Counted from the first letter of the stretch, positions 11,844 through 25,800 are shown. The stretch is 64,000 bases of DNA from Catonia carolina (GCA_035578175.1 JAQMRL010000012.1:19960671-20024670), one strand, 5' to 3'. Notes: generated by a model from the sequence alone, not told the origin. Program-made: numbers and translations.

Positions 11844-14800
11844 TTTTTGATTCAATGACAAGACACATGATTTTAAAATTTTTGTTAGTTACATTTAATA
11901 CCTATATTGCTAAGCTAAGTTACATGTTAATTTTAATATATTAAATTTTTTAATTATGGTATTTTAAGCGTTTTTCAGGTTAGGAATAATTGAGGGATGT
12001 TTCTGTAAGTAACAAATACTGTATTTTTTTCTCTTACTTGACTTCTATTCAGAGATTTCGTTTACAATATTATGCCTTTGTCCAAAGATAGATTTTGTTA
12101 TATTTTTATAAGGGGTTGCATGCACCCGACCCTTCGTTTGTTTACATCGGGCAGTTTTTAGGCCTTGGTCTCCTAAACCTGTTCTATGTTCATTGTTCCA
12201 TCCCCTTCTATTTGAAACTTTTGGTTTCACATCAGTCAGTCTGGTGCAATATTGCGTTTCTATTCAGTATTGATACGTCTTACGTCTGACGCAGGTTAGT
12301 TCAATTTGTTTTCTGTATTTTTTTTCTTTTGTTTGTTCATCTTTCGTTATTTCACCTATTGCCTTACAGCTACGATCAGTTTTTAACCATAGGTACTTGT
12401 TTTATTGTTTGTTCACTTTAGGTTTTATTGTATCTGATTTTCAGGCCTTTCTAATGCACTTTCTTTTTTCATTAAATGTCTTCTAAGTTTCATTAGGTTT
12501 TTCTATCATTTTCTGTAATATCTCCTAATAAATAATATAACTATGTTTTCAAATTAATTATTTGTATTGTTTGCATATATTTACTTATTTGTTAATAAAA
12601 TTTTACATATTTTCAGGTGGTAATATAAATTTTTGCTGTTGTTATAATTACAGTTAAGCTATTTCTATGCGTAAATAGCTGTTAACAGCAGAATAAGTTC
12701 TGTACTATTATTCAGTGTTTTGCCTTTGCAATCCAATATATACAGAAGTATTTGTGTGGAAAATTATTTATGAAGTTTTTCGTCACGACTGGATGTTTCT
12801 TAATTTAATGAAATAACTAATTTATAAAATTATGATAATTTTTTACAGCGGTTTATTACCGAATTATTGCTCAATTTTAGGTGCATTTTATAAATCTCAA
12901 CACTATGTACCTACGTTAAATTTGGGTGTTTTTTTTAAACAGTTTAACTTCATGCAAAATTTTCAGTTGCCGTCAGTGGCGAATTGGTCCAACTCATATT
13001 TGGCCATTAAATTTTTCAAATTACTTTTAATTAGTATTTAAAATTTTAGGTCATAAAACTCAAACTAATATATGTTTTTTTTTTGTTTTTGCATAAAATA
13101 CCAGGGTAATTGCCTGAAAGAAAGCAGAGATCATTCTTAAGAATACTAAGTCAACACAGTTTTCATTGCATTACCAGAACAGCTGTTTCATTCGGACAAG
13201 ACAGTTCAATCAACTCTATATTCTACAGGAATCTTTGTACTAAGTATTAGTAAAACAATAGCAAGTATAAACAATTCATTTTACACTCATAATTTTTATA
13301 TTCAGTTTTAATGATTACTATGTGTTTATTTTTTCTATGTAATTTTACGCCTAACGTTACCGATTTTATATAATCTGTTTTCATTTCTATATACTTTAAT
13401 ACATAACTTCTCATGTACGTAGATTTATTTACGCGTTATCTCGCTTCTGGTTACATGTTATTTCACTTCATATGGTCATTTTATTAGTTTTTCTATAATG
13501 TACTTTTACGGGTTTTAATTTTCGCGTTTTTTCACAATTTCTTCCCACAAATGTTGACTTCTTTGTATTCAAGTATTACAGCTGTTATTATCTTTCCAAT
13601 CCATATTTCAATTTAGTTTTTTTTGACCCTTTAATTTTTGCTCTTCTCTGTTCATTTTATTCAGTCACTATTTTCCTCCTGTAATAAGTTTATAATTCTT
13701 TTTCTTCATGCCTATTTTTTTTGTAGGTTTTATCATGCCTATGTTTGTTATCTTGCAGAAATTGTCTTATCTACTTGACTATTTTATTTATCCAGTGTTT
13801 AATAAACATGAAATAGGTAGCTTCTTAAGAACTGTATTATGAATTAATTTTTTAAATTAATTTTGAATTTAAATTAAAATTTTACATGATTTGATGATAC
13901 CATTTCCAAAGTGCTGTTCGCACTGAATTTTATTAATCTAAATTTTATTTAAAATAAATGTTCAATCACCGTCTCACTTTATATAACTACTGTTGTTACA
14001 AATTTAATATTACGTTTTATTCATTATCATTTAAAACTTGCTTATGGATTTGTTATGTTAAACAGTTCTTAATGAGTGACGATTTCATGATTATTTTCCT
14101 GTCATTTTGAATTTTATTTGGTTTTTTTAACTTAATTTAGAATTTTAGGGTATTAGATGATATATTTACCTATATTTCAGTTAGGTTATAATTATCCTAA
14201 GTTCATAGAATTATTTCTAGTTTTTTTTTCATATTCATGACTACTCGACTCTGCGTTGCTTGATCTGTGGTTTTCATTCATATTTTACATTAGATTTTAC
14301 AATTAATTTTTGATGCATATTTTATTTCTCTAATTACCAATGCTTCTGTTATATTCTCATCATTTTAACATTATGATTCAATTTACATTAGATTTTGATT
14401 TTCATTTTTAGATCATGTGATTTTATCATATTTTATTTATTTATTCTTTACTGACTTCTATTCTTAATGTCTCAATTTAGTGACCAGTTTTCACTAGGCA
14501 TTCGATTTTACTGTAGTTACATTTTTATCTTTTATTTTGAAGCTTTGAATTTTATTTATAGGTTTACCTTTTATAAGATGTTTCTTTTATTATTTACTTC
14601 ATGTGGTTCTCAATCCGTCATCATACTTCAACAAGTTTTAGTTTTTGTTTCCCAATTTTCTTCACAAACAGTTAGTTTCTGAAGTACTTTCCATTTTTAT
14701 TCTTATTTAAATGTTAGGTAGCCTTCAGTTTGTTTCATTAGTGTCAGCTGTTTTTCATTCATTTTAACAGTTTACTTTCATTTCACATATTTTTTACTTA

Positions 14801-17800
14801 AGTTACTTTTCTTCCATGAGTTCTCACACTTCGGAAAGCTCCTAGGGACGCCTAATTGTGTTCAGTTTGTATTGAGGGGTAGCTTCCTTCGATCCCTTAC
14901 CTTGTCCTTGTGTTTTTCCAATGTCTTCCATTTGCCCTACCTTGATTGAGTACAAGGCCTTATTCTTTGCCTACCTTCTCGGGCTGGGGTTCCGAGAAGC
15001 GAGGTGTTTACCCCACTGATAGGGTTTTGTATGCAGTCAAGATTGTATGTGATGGATGAATGCAAATGAATGTTGGCTGTCTCTGATTGTGTGATTGCGT
15101 GTGTGCTTGTTTGAGTTTGAATCAGGGGGCAAATCGTAGTGCATTTTTCCTTCTATCTTTTTTTGTTGTTTCTCCAAATTTTTGCCCGACGTGTGTCCGT
15201 TCTTCTTGTTTTTGGATTTCTTTGCTCTGTTTTCTGCCCATTTTTGTCCGGAGTTAACTTTCCGTTGATTCATGAAACTTGTTTCTAAATTTTCAGGTAT
15301 TTTTCCTAAATTTTCACTCCACATACAATGTCCTGTTAGGATTTTCTTCGCTATCCCTAGATTTTTTTTCAATAATTAGAATGAGGTACGACTTGTTTGA
15401 AGACATGTTAGCTTCTTATTAGGTTTCCTACCTTTGTAAACACCTTGTATGCTAATTTTGTTTATTTTATTTTTACCTTATATCCATGCCCTTACTTTTC
15501 CTATTAATTTTTTTTTTAGAATTTGTCGTGAGTTTATCCCATTCCATTCCTTCTACTTCTAAATACAATCATTTTACATTGCTGTTCTCAGATTTTACTA
15601 CAACATAATTAGATTTAAGTTAGTGATAAGATTATTTTCAGCCTTCATTTTAGTTTTTAAGCCACTCCAACAATGGATGATTTTATTATTTTATTATTTA
15701 TGAATCTCAAGTACAAGGAAGTCACGGTTTCTGGCATCCGCCAGAAAGGAACCTTGTGCCCTCTGTGTCTAGGATCTGGCTAGACATAGTTACATTAGTG
15801 CATCACCTTCAGCGCAATGTTTTTAATCTTCAGCAGTCACCCGTTAAATAATTGATGTTATATTATATGAATGATTATTATTGAATATTAGGTTAAGGAA
15901 TTATGATTTTATGAGTTACAAGTTACACTACAAGCATTTTAGTTATAAGTATATTACTGTTTTTATATTTTCTCATCTCAAACTTCAAGTACAAGGAAGT
16001 CATGGTTTCTGGCATCGCTGGAAAGGAGCCTTGTGCCTTCTATGCCTAGGTTCTGGCAAGGTGTAGTAATGTATGTGCTATTCAGTCAGTACTACGTTTT
16101 CAGTTGATTTCATTTTCTACTTTAGACTTTAAGACGATATATTTATTCAGCAAGAACTTTAGTTTGTAAGACAGCATTTACTCAAGAAGAGTTTTAGTTT
16201 TTAAGCGATGAAATACATATTAATACATTAGTTAGACTATTGATTGATGCTTCCTGTTTAAGGAGAACATAGTAGATTTTTATTACAAAATAGTTCACAG
16301 TCTACAGATAATTTTTTGTTTTGCGCATTACAATGGGATAATTTTTCTAAACTAGTATGTAAATGTACTCCTCACGACTTATCATCTTATATACTTATAA
16401 TCTTATAAACTTATAATCACTTGTCATTATACATATATTTATTTATAATCATTAATTATTTATTCATGTATTTAATAATTATTTCCCTCTACGATGATTT
16501 TTTTACTACAATGAAGCTTGTTAGGAACACATATTAACAATTTATATTATTTTTGTGAGCTTAAATTGCTTTTAACTTGTCAACAGATGGAGATTTTTCC
16601 TGAGTCCTCCCAGAACCACCGCAGATCAAGTGAGTCATAGACCATTAGTCATTAAGAGAGCCGACAGACGCAGTGACCGATTACATTTTTCAACTACCAG
16701 CATCCTACTAAGTTCCTGTCAGCTATGATCATCCGTCAGAGATCATCAACCTACAGTTACCAGGTTTACCTACGTACAAGAATACATTTTTACATAATCA
16801 ATGACCGAACTTCTTTTTACATAATACAGTTAAATGTTCGCGAAAATTTATTGAAACAACATTTATTACAGTGAAAATAATCAGTGTAACAAATACCTTT
16901 CACACAAAAACAACTATTTTAAAGACTCTATTACACAATATTTTTTTTAAATTAAACAATCAATTTCTCTGATAAACATTGATCGCAAAAGAACTTATAC
17001 AATCGCAAAAAAAAAATTAGTGTTAATAAAAAGATTTCTCGTAAATAAACATTTATTACAACAGATACTTTTGTCACACAACAAATTTTGTTTTACGCGT
17101 TGTCATGGACAAACAATTATTACAAGTGGAACTTTTAACGTTCAATAAATATATTAGAAAAATATTTTTCCTTTGGACTTTTAACTTAAAAATATTACAA
17201 AAAAAAAAATCTTTTTCATAAACTTTCAAGTATACAACAACGATCACTGCGACACGGCGAATTTATTACATTATATTCTCATAAGCTAGTATTTAAGTTA
17301 GAATTAAGTTACAGAGTATATTTAAAACACCAATTAACATTTTTATATTATATTCATATCAAGCTAAATCTTATATTTTACTCTTCCGTCCATGTTTTTA
17401 ACTCATAAATGCTATTTTACAATTATATCTCATTCTCTGCTCATATGGTAGATGCTCAAGTGACCTATTCTTTTGTACTAATAGTAAATACCAACTTATA
17501 ACATTTTTATAATAACTGCCATACTCATTTAACTCCAACTATGTTGATGAAATTACAAAATTAATTAACTTATAAAACTTTCATTTGATCCATAAAATAA
17601 TTTGCACAATTTAAAACAAACTATTATTAAAGTTAATAAATCTTTACAGATAAATATAGTACTATACAAAATACTTTTATCTGGTTACAATGTGTTTCTA
17701 AAAACATTAATTAGGTTATTTTAATTTCCATTTCAAAAGACAAATTTTCTTTTTGTAAAATAGTACACTCCATCCATTAGTATTCTCATACGACCTATTC

Positions 17801-19346
17801 ACAAGAGTTTTCCTTCCAAAAATTATCATACTCATCAAAATTTCCCTTATGCTTCCTCATGCTGTTTATCCAACTTCCAATAATGTACTTCATAACATAC
17901 ATACCATACCTATTCTTGACACAATTATTTCTAAAGCATCCATATCCCTAATTTAATCAATTCCTAGGTCATACCCAAGTATTCCTGTATATTTTTCCTA
18001 AGAATTTTTCACCCACTTTACTCAACCATCAGCTGTCTTTTCAACAAGAGGACCAATGGACTTCCAGCGTATCGTACCAGTCTACAATGCAGCATCTGAA
18101 TGCAACAGTTCACAATCCTCAAGATTTTTTCAACTAACAAAAATATCATGATTTTAAAGATATCATCTTTTGACTTCAAGCTAATGAAACGCAGAAGAAC
18201 TCGCAATCTTTTCCATTATGAAGAATTTCTTGTATTTTATTTATCGTATTCTCGTATCAATTTAAAAATGTCGTTACAACAAATTCAAGAACACTATTTT
18301 TCACAACACATTTCAACAAAGATTTTACCTAAAGAACTTCTATTACCAGATCTTCAAGAATTACCACTTCGACTTCAAATTTACAATACATTGGTTGTTC
18401 CTGTACATCAAAGCCAAATGTCTTAACATTTAAAATAAACAACATACAGCTGTTATGAGAACATACCGACACTTTCTGCTTACGGACTCATCACATATCC
18501 CGTTCAAGAATATAAACTTCCAACATTACAAACTGGATCGATAATACAACCTTCCAACTAGAGAAACTTCAAGAACTTGAACAATTTTCCATCTTCAACT
18601 ACAATTCAGCCATTTTGATGTCCATCTACAAGAGGTCACATGTTCAGTACAATTCCTTTCTTTCCCATAGCTTTCCTAATACAAATTAGTCATCGTCCAA
18701 TTGATATTATTCCTAATTTTTCTTTTTACCAATTACCGATAATTCCTCTAACATACATTTTTCCATCCCAACTATTCCATACATTTTATTAATTCCTGCC
18801 CTTAAAATTCTCTTACACCTACCCTAACACCAAATCCTTGGGGTGCTATTGTTAATCAAATTTATTTTACTATTATGTTTATGTATATATGTTTAGGTAT
18901 AATAACACATACATTTTAAAATTCATACACTAATTTCAAATTCACATTGTTCAGGAAAATCTTTTAGTAATTTTTGCAATCAAACTAACAAATAATCAAG
19001 TAATTACAATCTATTCTAATAAATTAAGACTTGATTCAATTCTTAAAAAAAAAAAAAAAAAAAAAAAAAATATATACAAACACACCAGTTATACTTACAA
19101 AATAAAATTAATGATATATGATTATGAATCAAATTAATTAATACTATATGATAGAGTAATTTAAATCAAATTTTAAACAAACACATAATCATATCAATTT
19201 AATTATATGCTATTTTATCAACGTTCATTGAATGTAAAGATTGCTTGACCATTTTCTGCAGAAAACGAGATATTTTTCTTCTTGTCATCAACGCCACTAC
19301 CTTTGATTTCTTCAGATCTAGTTTTCTTCTCTTTTTTTTTCTTCCT
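11844..19346 (+). other. Non-coding interior of the LTR element
   Basis: 7.5 kb with no credible gene. The plus strand is strongly T-rich to about 16500, then A-rich from about 16800 to 19100, with a 25 bp A run near 19045. An imperfect direct repeat of about 80 bp (CAAGTACAAGGAAGTCA...) occurs at 15708 and 15985. Slightly GC-richer islands lie at 14820-15010, 16600-16760 and 18050-18620. They may carry packaging or structural RNA signals; this is inference. Confidence 0.75.
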
Positions 19347-19358
19347 AAGGGGGGGGAG
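19347..19358 (+). other. Polypurine tract
   Basis: AAGGGGGGGGAG lies directly before the 3' LTR TG, as expected for the plus-strand primer. Confidence 0.88.
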
Positions 19359-21102
19359 TGTAATGAATTTCTAAGATTTTGTCTCCAAAATCTTCTCAAT
19401 TCATTTACAATCCCGTTTTTCTGATTTTTGTGCCGGATTTATTTTATTTTAAGGGTTATGTATTTTTCTTCATTAAATCTAATTATTTTATTCATTTATT
19501 TCCAGTTGGTTTTAGTTCACTAGATTTTTATTCCGTATTTAAATTTACGTTTTTAATTCTTAGGCTTACGTCCGGTGTCCGATTGCATTTTTGTCGCTGC
19601 TTCTTTATTGTTCAGTTGCTAACACGTGTAATTTGTATCTCTCTCTCTCTTTCTATCTTACACGATTGATTCTCTCTCTCTCTCTCTGTTACTGTCGTTT
19701 TAATTTTTTTCATATATTTTTCCTCGTTTAAATTTATAGTATTTCCGATGTATCGGCATTTTTCGCAGCCTCGAACGCTTCCATTCGTGAACGTTAGGGG
19801 AATGACCTTTTTTTGCCTTTGTGTGCGTTGAGATTTTACGCTTGTCTTGGACAGGATGGCGAACCGATAGGATCAAAATTTTTCAGGTAAATAATTTTTC
19901 TTTCCCAATATGGGAAAATTACCTAAATTTAAATTTAAGTACCATGTTTAATAATTTTTTCAGGTTTAACTTAAACAATTTTTTTTAATCTATTTTTTAT
20001 TAAATTTAAATTCATAATGTTTCTTAATATTATTATGGTGTTTTAAATATCCTATTTATAAATAAATCTCTCTTTTTCTTTTTTTTTAAATAGTTTTAAG
20101 TAACAAAACATTATCTGATTTCAGTATCTTTCGTTTTCTTTTAAATTATTTAAATCTTTAAAATATGACAATTTTTTTCTTTTTAAACTCTCGTTCAATG
20201 GCCACTGAATTACTTAAATTTTTCTAAGTAATTCTTTTACTAAATTTCAACTCACAATTTGTTTTTTTTTTATGTCTTAATTTTATTTAGTTTTCCCAAA
20301 AAAAATAAATACATTTCTGTATTTATTTTTCTTCACTTAATCATTGATTAAACTCTGCCCAAGAGATTTCTTTTCCCGTTTCAGTCCAAGGACTTTAAAA
20401 ATAGTTTTGTTTTCTTAAATGTTCCTATTAATTTATTATTATTCATATTAAGTATTTTCTATAGTTAAATCAAGTTTTGTTAATATTAAAATTTTTTCCA
20501 AATTTTATTTTATTTTTCCTTAAACTGTATTGTTATTTAACCAATTTTTTTTTTAAATTCTATACGAATTAACCGTTTACTTAAATTCATAATATTATTT
20601 ATTTTATTTAGTTTTTAGTTATTCTTTAATAAATTATTTTAGCTACTCATTAATTTTTTTTTTATTATTTTTCTTTCTGTGTAAAATGTCATTGTGTCTA
20701 GACCTGTGTGGTTATTCAACCATACCTTCGCAGTACTAAAAGCGAGTTTTTACCATCAATAGAGCTACGTTATTCAAATCTGGGTTGCCAATAATCCCCT
20801 GAGTCCAATTTCAGCGTCTGGTTGGATTCTAAAATTGGATGGTGGAAGCCCCCGCATTATCTCTGCAAAACACCTTACACAAATGGTGCAGTTCGCCGTG
20901 CTTTATGTAACTTCATTTTTACTACAAAAATGGTTTTACTACTTCATTTTTATACTACATAATTTGGTGGAGGTCGCCTCGCTTTCGAGGAACTTACATC
21001 AATTTTCCACTACATAATTTGGGAGAGGCGCCGTGTTGTGTCCTCATTTTATACTACATAATTTGGGAGAGGCGCCGTGTTGTGTCCTCATTTTATACTA
21101 CA
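19359..21102 (+). repeat. 3' LTR
   Basis: 1744 bp, near-identical to 10077-11819. It ends ATACTACA, then target duplication ACAT. Confidence 0.93.
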
Positions 21103-21143
21103 ACATTGGCTAGAGAAAGTCGCGTGAGTGTTTCATATCAGAT

Positions 21144-21303
21144 TATTTTTTTTTAGTTTATTTATCGCACTAACATCTTGGTTATTACTTTTAAGGAAAG
21201 GTGGGTTTGAACATGTAATAATTTTGCAGACCCTAGAGGAGAATCGAACCCGAAACTCCACTTTACAGCGTAGCACGCTAACCACTTTGCCACGGAGGCG
21301 GCC
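21144..21303 (-). repeat. tRNA-derived SINE (type 2)
   Basis: Reverse complement GGCCGCCTCCGTGGCAAAGT, GGGTTCGATTCTCC, then GATAAATAAACTAAAAAAAA. It touches the 3' end of the ACTTTC repeat that hosts the LTR element. Confidence 0.78.
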
Positions 21304-21682
21304 ATTGAAAATTTATTAGGCGTATTAAGAGTGGTATATCCTGAAGGCAATTCAGTCCGCCTACTTTAGGTTCATTTTACTACATAAAAATCTGGTGTAA
21401 AACACTCTTTTCTTTTTCAAAGATTTTCTTTTACCAATTTAGAGAAGAACCGATTTTGAAGAGCAGTATATGTAAAATTACCATTTTTTTTACTTACTTA
21501 TTTAAATATCCAGTGAAATGATCACTTGAATCAAAACGATAAACCATCAGTTGAAAAACATGTAGCCCTAAACTAAACTTAATCAAGTCGAAAGATTATA
21601 CGATCTCACATCTAAAAAGCAGTCCTTTTAATCAATTATGCAATGAGTGTTTCAAAAAAGACGCAATAGTGTTTTAATGACA
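21304..21682. other. Unassigned, with a short repeat end
   Basis: AAAATCTGGTGTAAAACACT at 21378 is the tip of a minus-strand ACTTTC repeat; the rest is AT-rich and unknown. Confidence 0.4.
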
Positions 21683-21832
21683 TGAATGTAGTGGTTAGCG
21701 CAACTGGCTTCTGCGCCGGGATCCTGGGTCCGATTCCCGGACAGGTCTGGCATTTTTCATCACTTATTTTCACATATCATTCTCCACCGTATCCATTAGC
21801 AGAAATTTCAAAAGTCAGACGTACAACCAAAA
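21683..21832 (+). repeat. tRNA-derived SINE (type 1), head truncated
   Basis: TGTAGTGGTTAGCGCAACTG, GGTCCGATTCCCGGACAGGT, CTGGCATTTTTCATCAC. Confidence 0.76.
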
Positions 21833-22319
21833 AAAAAGAATGTAGCACAAAAAATTAATCCTGTTGAAACCAAGATGTAAATCTAACATTACAATAAACT
21901 GAAGGATTATACCGGGGTCCCACGAAGAGTTTGCTGTTTTTGAATTAATATGCCGGACGTATCGCACACTCTACAGACTGGAAACTTTACAGTTATAATA
22001 AACAGATATGTAAAAAAGTACCCTCGAGTTTCATTTGCTTATGATTAATCAAAATAAAATGGCGGAAAGTAATTTTAATTGCATAACCATTTCAAATTGA
22101 TTTGTTACTATGTTACTTAAGTAATAAAATGAAATAAATGAAATAAATGTGAAAGTTGATAAATTATTAATGAACACAATTTGTTTCAATAACCTTTATT
22201 CGAACTGATGTCCATCAATAGCTATGTACTGATAGCATCGAAACAAAAATGAGTCGTAAGCGTTTTTGAAAAATTGCCGAATATCAACAGTAACATTTTT
22301 GATATCATTTTCTTATTCC
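21833..22319. other. Unassigned stretch downstream of GCHFR exon 3B
   Basis: Nothing coding. 22190-22330 could be a diverged transposase tail, but I cannot support it. Confidence 0.35.
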
Positions 22320-22549
22320 GCCATTTATCCGCCTGTATCCTTTAATTTAAACGAGATTCCTGGTGGTTAGAACCAAAAAAAGAACTATAAAAACTAAAAC
22401 CGACCTTTATTTTTTTATTTAAAAAAGATTTTACAGTAAGTTTGTTCAAAAAAATAAAAATTCATAGTGGAAATAAAGTAAAATGGATGTAAATGGATTG
22501 TGAACAACTAAGAGATGTAACAAATATTTTCGTCAAACAATTATTGTGT

Positions 22550-22856
22550 TTATTCTGCCGGAGGTTCTTCGGGAGGGGCTTCCGCAGCTTGATCATCTAC
22601 TGCCTTGGCTTTGGATCCTCTAGGAGAATCTTTAGACGCTCTAGGAGATTTGGATCCACGTCTATTTCCGTTCATATTGGTTTCACTCGTTTGTATTGAT
22701 TTGTTATTAGGATCCTCAAATCCTTCGTTTGAGTACAACGTCCATAAAATGCATTCTCGACAATCGCCTGCCACAGAAGTTGATTGCAGATGGTAACCAG
22801 CGTTTTCAAACTTCTCTAATACTGTCCTTGGATTACCGTAAACCAAATATAATGGT
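22550..22856 (-). CDS. GCHFR: GCHFR terminal exon 3B (distal duplicate)
   Basis: This is a second intact terminal exon with the same TTTTCAG acceptor and phase as 3A. About 67 core codons encode the identical peptide despite seven base differences, all silent (for example ACG/ACA, CTG/CTA, TCA/TCG). Only the tail differs: GNRRGSKSPRASKDSPRGSK and KAVDDQAAEAPPEEPPAE. AATAAA is kept at 22406-22411. It is 7.6 kb downstream of 3A. It may be an alternative last exon or the remnant of a larger gene duplication; no second copy of exons 1 and 2 is visible. Confidence 0.82.
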
Positions 22857-25800
22857 CTGAAAACAAAAATAAAATATATTTATTTTTAAATAATAACCAA
22901 ACAATACACAGACACGAACAAAAGTAAAATTTTTAGGAAAAATCACAGAAGAGTTTGAAATTAAAACTATCGTTGGGCAGGGTGATGGATTGTCACCTGC
23001 TTTCTTTTTTAACTATGAGCTGGGGAAAGTTATTCAGGAATGGGAAATGAAACTTGCCAATAAAATATTGTTAAACCAAGTACACATTGAAGGAACGAAG
23101 AACGGCGTAAAGATTACTGTCTTCCTTTTACAGACAATCTAGCAACCGTTTTTAGGAACAAGGAAATAGCAATAGAACAGATCAATGTGTTGAAAGAACG
23201 AGCAGGAGAAGCAGAACTACAGATTTCCTTTGAGAAAACTAAATACATAAGGAACATCAAAACAGCCTTGCAACAATTAAAGACATAATAAGGAAAAATT
23301 GGGAAAGTTGATAGTACCTCGGGGAGGTAATACAACCAAAGACCTGCGAAAAGGAAGCGAACAACAACAGACGAGGAAAGATAGCCGGTGCACTCCGAGG
23401 TACACACCACTTGTATACAAAGAAAGCATTCTCAAGACAAGCCAAGTTTAGGCATAATAATACTCTGATAAAACCTGCGTATCTGAACGCGGGTAAATGC
23501 CTTAGAATGATCAGTATATCTGGTTCAAGAGAAGCAGATAAATTTGAGAGAAAGATCCTCCGCAAGATAGTGGGCCCGAAGATATTGGGCGGACAATTTA
23601 GGTTACCAGGACGAGAAGAACTGTACAAGAAAAATGAACGATTAGAAAAAAAAGGCTAAAATTCTATGAATACTTGTATAAAATGAGTGACAACCGGTTA
23701 ACAAAACAAATTTTAAGACTCTAAACAATAGCTATAAGGTGTGGAATCAATAGTTCAGAGAAGTTAGAAAGGATATTGAGAAAACCGGAATAAACCGAGA
23801 AAACTAAATGAACCGAACCAAATTCCGATAACTAACTTTAAAGGATTTCATAAAGAGCAAAAACAGAACACCGTGTGGGCAGAAGAAAGGAGAAAAGCCT
23901 ACAGTGCTGAGAATGTGGGCTGCAAAAATAACTTCCAGAAACATCTAAAGTCATCTCACGTGGTCTAAAATTGACCCTATACGAGGTAAAATTAGTGAAA
24001 TAACCGTTCACTAAAAATAACCCCATACTGAAAATTTTGTGTTCAAATACACATGGTTATATCATTTTTAAGTACTTAGTAAATTTTTAATTTCCAAAAG
24101 GTGTGATCTACTATGGAGGTTGGGAAACCGTAATTTATTTGAAGAACAGTGGGAAGAATCGTTTTATGTTCAAGATTGAATCCAGGAGCTGCAGGTTTAA
24201 GTCCATTGAATCTCACGGATGAATATTACACACGTAGGCCTATTCATTTTTTTTTTTTTTTTTTGGAAATCGGTTCCAACAATTTTGACTAATCTGGCCA
24301 GAGAAGTGCTTTGTCCTACACAATATTTCTTACTTTTCAATGGGAGGGGCATGAAAGTCCATGGAATTAACACATTACAATGGACGAGTCCAGCTCGTCC
24401 CCCGCAAACGGCTATGAAATTCTAAGGAGAGTGGTGCTCATCCTCACGAATTTCAATGTTTTAAATGGAACAGAACAGATTGGTATCGTCAACAGTATTA
24501 TAACCTCTTTTTATTATCGTTTGGTTCTCAAATTCGTCTCTAGGCGCACTAACTTTTTTTTAACCCCCAATTTTAATTTAGAACAATAAGCAACCCCATG
24601 AACAGATGAGATGAGGATAATATGTAAATGAGGTGTAGTCTTGTACAGACTCAAGCCGACTATTCCTAAGAAAGTATGGTTAATTTTTGAACCCCAACTA
24701 TTAAAGTTCACGGTAACCAGTGTCTAGTATTCAAATCGCTATAAGAGTAACTACCTTTACTTGGATTTGATCCAAGGACCCTTCGTCTCCGTACATCAGC
24801 TCTTAAACAGCTGACTCACGGCGACGACTTCACCACTAGACCAACTCGTGGGTTGCTAACTATTTAATGTAATAGTTTACACTGTATCTATAAAATCAAC
24901 AAGTTTTGTAATTACGTTGTTTACGTTAAGTTTTGTGTTGCGCCTTATTTTTGTGCTCGTATTTGTTGTATTATGTTTGGATTTAGTTCTATCGTTCTGT
25001 TTCGGTTTTAAAGTTATAGCGGGTGTGTAAAAAGTCTGGAACCGATTAATTTTAGTCAAATAGTTATTGTAGCGTAGAATAAGCGATGAGAATCAGTAGA
25101 GATACAAAAAATGTACTTTTTAAGTAATTACCCGAAATTTACGTCCGCCATCTTGAATTCCGCCAAATTGAATCTAATTTTTTTTTAAATAGGAAAGTAG
25201 ACTTATGGCACATGATTTCGATGTAAAAAAGTAGATTCAATATGGTGAATCCAAGACGGCGGACGTATATTTCGGGTAATTACTTAAAATTTACATTTTT
25301 GTATCTCTACTGATTTTCATTGCTTATTTTTCGCTACAATAAGCTATTTGACTAAAAATTAACCGGTTCTAGAATTTTTACACACCCGATATATACATAT
25401 ATATAATGTATATAATTTATAATGTGTAATTATTACTAGTGTTTCATATAATGTTTATTGTGATTACTTAGGTTTTATCGTAATTATTTTACAAACTTTT
25501 TATTTTGTATCACGAAAATGTTTTACACAAGTTTTATCACAAAAGTTTTTTTTACTCAAAAAGTGGTGTTCTACCGCGAGTCAATTTAATTCAAACCCAG
25601 CAGCTGAAAGAGTGTACTTGAGCATTACTGTTTTTTTATTTGTCATCAGTCTCTCGACTGGTTTGATGCAGTTCTCCAAGCTGTTTTGTCTTGCGCAAGT
25701 CGTTTGCATTACTGATAGTAATCATAAAACAGATGCTGACCGGGAATTTAAAGAATTAAAACTGGAAAGGGTAATTTCTCATAATTATTGGACTTCATTT

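Larger units (their letters stand above)
10077..21102 (+). mobile_element. Young 11 kb non-autonomous LTR retrotransposon (LARD-like)
   Basis: Two direct LTRs (10077-11819, 1743 bp; 19359-21102, 1744 bp) begin TGTAATG and end TACTACA. They are flanked by ACAT on both sides (10073-10076 and 21103-21106). I count only about four differences between them: two point changes and two simple-repeat length changes. A polypurine tract abuts the 3' LTR. The 7.5 kb interior has no gag, protease, RT, RNase H or integrase; the longest open frame there is about 111 codons with no recognisable motif. It must have been copied by enzymes from another element, recently. It sits inside an ACTTTC repeat. Confidence 0.92.

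Noticed and set aside
15037..15372. 111-codon minus-strand ORF inside the LTR element
   Set aside because: Lys/Asn-rich product of T-rich DNA; no gag-like zinc knuckle or other motif.
18100..18426. 108-codon plus-strand ORF inside the LTR element
   Set aside because: No protease, RT or capsid signature; isolated and of biased composition.
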